DNA of 7,157 bases from Saprospiraceae bacterium (GTDB lineage: Bacteria; Bacteroidota; Bacteroidia; Chitinophagales; Saprospiraceae). The position numbers were made by a program, and so were the translations under genes. Location of the stretch: contig JALVCY010000630.1 of NCBI GenBank assembly GCA_027009605.1, forward strand, positions 1 to 7,157. Reading direction: 5' to 3'. The first letter of the stretch is position 1. Every line of letters begins with the position of its first letter. Below, piece after piece: positions 5,471 through 7,157 of the stretch. Below the pieces are notes generated by a model. That model had not been told where the DNA came from. It made no database searches and was given only the letters and a program-made list of their open reading frames with translations.

Positions 5471-6310
5471 TTAGGGTTTGTGGTCAAAATAGTAAAATCC
5501 CGTACTCCCAAAAATAGTATCTGCCGAAGTAAAATAACCGCTGGCCGTATCTAAAGGTAAGTAGCTGAATTCATCATACTGACTATTCAATTCCGAAAGG
5601 TTCATCGGCTCTCCCCAAAAATCAGGGCGTTCGGCTTTCGCCAAATACAAATCAAAACTGCCTTTGCCGCCATCTCGATTGGACGAAAAAATCAGCGTGC
5701 TGTCATTGATTAAGTGGGGTAGGATTTCATCGAATCCACTTTCTAGCTCTAGGATTCGGCGCTCCAATTGCCACTGCCCCAAGCTGTCTTGTTGGTATTC
5801 GTACAAATTCATATTGCCATCCAAAGAAGACGAAATAATCATACGCCGCCCATCCGAATAGAGTGTGGGGTGGGCAAAATTAAAATCCTTTTGGTTGATG
5901 TTAAGTAATTGAATATCAGTGATTTGTAAGTCATTGAGCCGGCCTTTGGCGATGGCTAGATGTACATTTTTGTGACCTACTTTGGAGACGGTGGTAAAAA
6001 ACAATTCTTTGGTTTCGGCCCGGTAGTCTCCCGGGACAAAGTGCTTTCTACCGGCCAATTTATCTAGGATTTTGATTCTTTTAGCTTTCGCAAAAGATAG
6101 ATGGTCTTGACCGAATTCGCTAAAGTACAGGCCCCATTTGCTATTTTTGGCTAAGGAGCGTTGGGCGTAGAGGATACCGTTTTGGTATGGAATCATGGAG
6201 ATAACGGCTTTTTCGGAAGGGGACAATTGGGCTTGTTGGATATGGATGTCGCCCTTTCGGGAAAAAAGGAAGAGCAGGAGTAGGATTAAATAGTGTTTGG
6301 GGTGTCGCAT
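5471..6310 (-). CDS. PD40 beta-propeller (TolB-like) exported protein
   Basis: This 279-residue protein has WD40-like PD40 repeats of the kind found in TolB and in many Bacteroidota envelope proteins. Clear repeats are FAHPTLYSDGRRMIISS (about 145-161, continuing to an LDGNMNLY strand) and EILPHLINDSTLIFSSNRDG (195-214), followed by the FDLYLAK strand. A weaker one is at about 233-263. Residues 7-16 form a hydrophobic core (LILLLLFLF), consistent with a signal sequence or membrane anchor; no clear cleavage site or lipobox is seen. No OmpA-like, TPR or peptidase domain follows, so it is shorter than the PD40-OmpA proteins common in the phylum. It is 43 bp upstream of ftsX on the same strand and probably shares its transcript. 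The substrate or partner cannot be named. The start at 6310 is supported by the -7 promoter element 37 bp upstream. Confidence 0.75.
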   Translation of the reverse strand: MRHPKHYLILLLLFLFSRKGDIHIQQAQLSPSEKAVISMIPYQNGILYAQRSLAKNSKWGLYFSEFGQDHLSFAKAKRIKILDKLAGRKHFVPGDYRAETKELFFTTVSKVGHKNVHLAIAKGRLNDLQITDIQLLNINQKDFNFAHPTLYSDGRRMIISSSLDGNMNLYEYQQDSLGQWQLERRILELESGFDEILPHLINDSTLIFSSNRDGGKGSFDLYLAKAERPDFWGEPMNLSELNSQYDEFSYLPLDTASGYFTSADTIFGSTGFYYFDHKP

Positions 6311-6347
6311 TGCTTTATTGGTGCAATTGTAAAGGGTTGATTTTGTG

Positions 6348-6355
6348 CAAATTTA
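6348..6355 (-). promoter_or_regulatory. Bacteroidota -7 element upstream of the PD40-ftsX genes
   Basis: On the minus strand these bases read TAAATTTG, an exact match to TAnnTTTG. The element ends 37 bp before the PD40 start codon. No TTG or TTTG box appears at the usual distance upstream, where the repeat region begins. It is a candidate promoter for the leftward block. Confidence 0.45.
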
Positions 6356-6375
6356 GGTGTTTTTTTGATGAGAGA

Positions 6376-6468
6376 GTTGAAGAAGTTGAATCGCTGCGCT
6401 AGTTGATTCACTTCCCGATTACTATCGTGGATTCGGACTTCGTTAGTTGAATCGCTTCGCTGGTTGAG
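6376..6468. repeat. GTTGAA-linked GNA mini-hairpin modules
   Basis: Two similar modules lie at about 6383-6406 and 6444-6467, each reading AGTTGAATCGC, then a variable loop base, then CGCT and a GTTGA end. On the minus strand their cores are GCGCAGC (6399-6393) and GCGAAGC (6460-6454). These are two-base stems with GCA and GAA loops. The latter is exactly the heptamer known as an extraordinarily stable DNA mini-hairpin. Between them a less regular stretch contains CGAT-TACT-ATCG (6415-6426). Confidence 0.75.
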
Positions 6469-6505
6469 AAAGTTGAGAAAGTTGAGAGAGTTGAGAGTTG
6501 AGAGA
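6463..6505. repeat. GTTGAGARA short tandem repeat
   Basis: Units start at 6463, 6472, 6481, 6490 and 6497. They are 9 bp (GTTGAGAAA or GTTGAGAGA) except the fourth, which is a 7-bp GTTGAGA. The array links the mini-hairpin modules to the 24-bp direct repeats that follow. No coding potential is seen. Confidence 0.85.
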
Positions 6506-6506
6506 G

Positions 6507-6579
6507 TCGAGACGCTCGCTAAGGCTCGCTTGTTGAGACAGTTGATTTTCGCTATTCGAGACGCTCGCTAAGGCTCGCT
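6507..6579. repeat. 24-bp perfect direct repeat pair
   Basis: Bases 6507-6530 and 6556-6579 are identical over 24 positions, 49 bp apart. Each begins TCGAGACGCTCG, which folds as CGAG-ACG-CTCG (4-bp stem, three-base loop), and continues with a second GCTCGC after CTAAG. The spacer (6531-6555) carries another GTTGA word. Flanking bases differ, so the repeat boundaries are sharp. Confidence 0.9.
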
Positions 6580-6802
6580 GATTGTGGGGGGGACTGTAAA
6601 TTGCTTTTGGCTTTTCCACATAGGAAAATAAGACCTCCTTGCGGAAAAATGATTTATGGAAGATTGGATTTTTGATGTGTTTTGCTGCTGTTTTCTACAA
6701 ATTTAGAATTAAGAAAGTCTTAAAATGTTGAATATCAAAGAATTATGTTGTTTTTATTGTCAAAAAGTAATTTTTTAAATCTACAATCATCAAAATTTGT
6801 AA
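6580..6802. other. AT-rich intergenic stretch without a gene
   Basis: No credible gene is seen. A perfect 6-bp inverted repeat, TTTTCC with GGAAAA, lies at 6612-6628 around an ACATA loop, but no T-run follows it. A second TAAATTTG on the minus strand (6705-6698) fits the -7 consensus. It could start a longer leader that runs through the repeats toward the PD40 gene, though an upstream box is not evident. Confidence 0.5.
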
Positions 6803-6833
6803 TTGGTTGTCCGTAACTTAAGTGTTAAATTTG
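6803..6833 (+). promoter_or_regulatory. Bacteroidota-type promoter for the leucine-rich protein gene
   Basis: A TTG at 6803-6805 is followed, after a 20-bp spacer, by TAAATTTG at 6826-6833. The latter matches the -7 consensus TAnnTTTG exactly, and the spacing falls in the normal range for the phylum. The element ends 27 bp before the ATG at 6861. This is the best promoter candidate in the window. Confidence 0.6.
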
Positions 6834-6860
6834 TGAATACCATTAAGTAATCCTTACCCA

Positions 6861-7157
6861 ATGAAAAATATATCGACTCTTTTTAGTATTTTAGGGCTTG
6901 TTTTTTGGACGCAAGTCGCCTATACTCAATCCTGCCTGCCCAACGGAATCACCTTCACCACCCAAGGGCAGATTGATAGTTTTCCGATTAATTATCCCGG
7001 GTGTACGGAGATTGAGGGATATGTTATTATTGGCGAATTTCCTTATAGTAATCAAATTACCAATCTTGACGGATTGGCTAATGTAACTTCTATTGGAGGA
7101 GATTTAAACATCCAGTACACGGAGGCTCTGACCAACCTAGACGGCTTGTCCAATTTA
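6861..7157 (+). CDS. Secreted leucine-rich/receptor-L-like surface protein, 5' part
   Basis: The reading frame is open from the ATG at 6861 to the window edge (99 residues), so the gene is truncated on the right by the window only. Residues 1 to about 23 form a signal peptide with a hydrophobic core (LFSILGLVFW) and a likely cleavage near YTQ. Two cysteines follow (Cys25 and Cys48), in a CLPNGITF start and a YPGCTEIEGYVIIG segment. From residue 66 a 24-residue leucine-rich unit begins: ITNLDGL, then VTSIGGDLNI. The next unit opens LTNLDGLSNL at 90. This pattern occurs in large cell-surface or secreted proteins of Bacteroidota, often with a C-terminal type IX secretion signal, which would lie outside the window. 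Its ligand or role cannot be told. It has its own promoter and is transcribed away from the leftward block. Confidence 0.8.
   Translation, partial: MKNISTLFSILGLVFWTQVAYTQSCLPNGITFTTQGQIDSFPINYPGCTEIEGYVIIGEFPYSNQITNLDGLANVTSIGGDLNIQYTEALTNLDGLSNL

Noticed and set aside
5428..5511. Longer FtsX start at 5511
   Set aside because: It overlaps the PD40 gene by 41 bp and adds 28 residues unlike FtsX; the ATG at 5427 fits the family.
6930..6937. Lipoprotein signal in the leucine-rich protein (Ser-Cys at residues 24-25)
   Set aside because: The residues before Cys25 (Tyr-Thr-Gln-Ser) do not form a lipobox; a standard signal peptide fits better and the Cys is probably paired with Cys48.

Overview
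The window looks like chromosomal DNA of a Bacteroidota bacterium, with a Saprospiria-like flavour. The grounds are family content and gene order: a FixH and SafE pair as in Bacteroidota cbb3-oxidase clusters; the order ftsX, DUF3098, uppP, truB; PD40 and leucine-rich secreted proteins; and start regions without clear Shine-Dalgarno sites but with TAnnTTTG promoter elements. The genus is not identifiable from this sequence.

Layout. Bases 1-363 are a three-copy 114-bp tandem repeat. A rightward block follows: fixH (408-839), a SafE/DsbD_2-type membrane protein (867-1592) and a DUF2007 protein (1673-2104). Bases 2105-2433 are a non-coding repeat mosaic between convergent genes. A leftward block follows, read from high to low coordinates: a PD40 beta-propeller protein (6310-5471), ftsX (5427-4582), a DUF3098 membrane protein (4482-4141), uppP (4112-3303) and truB (3165-2428). 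Bases 6311-6860 are a divergent intergenic region with more repeats and a candidate promoter on each strand. A secreted leucine-rich protein starts at 6861 and runs off the right edge.

How the genes work together. FixH and the SafE-like protein probably belong to assembly of a cbb3-type cytochrome oxidase whose other genes would lie to the left. The leftward block is mainly about the cell envelope: FtsX (division and cell-wall hydrolysis control), UppP (recycling of the undecaprenyl lipid carrier) and a small membrane protein. TruB (tRNA psi55) is the housekeeping exception.

The protein genes are ordinary for the phylum. The unusual part is the intergenic DNA. Four gaps each hold a different vocabulary of short tandem units, and two of them carry minimal hairpins with GNA triloops, one set showing matched compensatory base changes. 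No RNA gene, transposase, CRISPR array or defence system was found.
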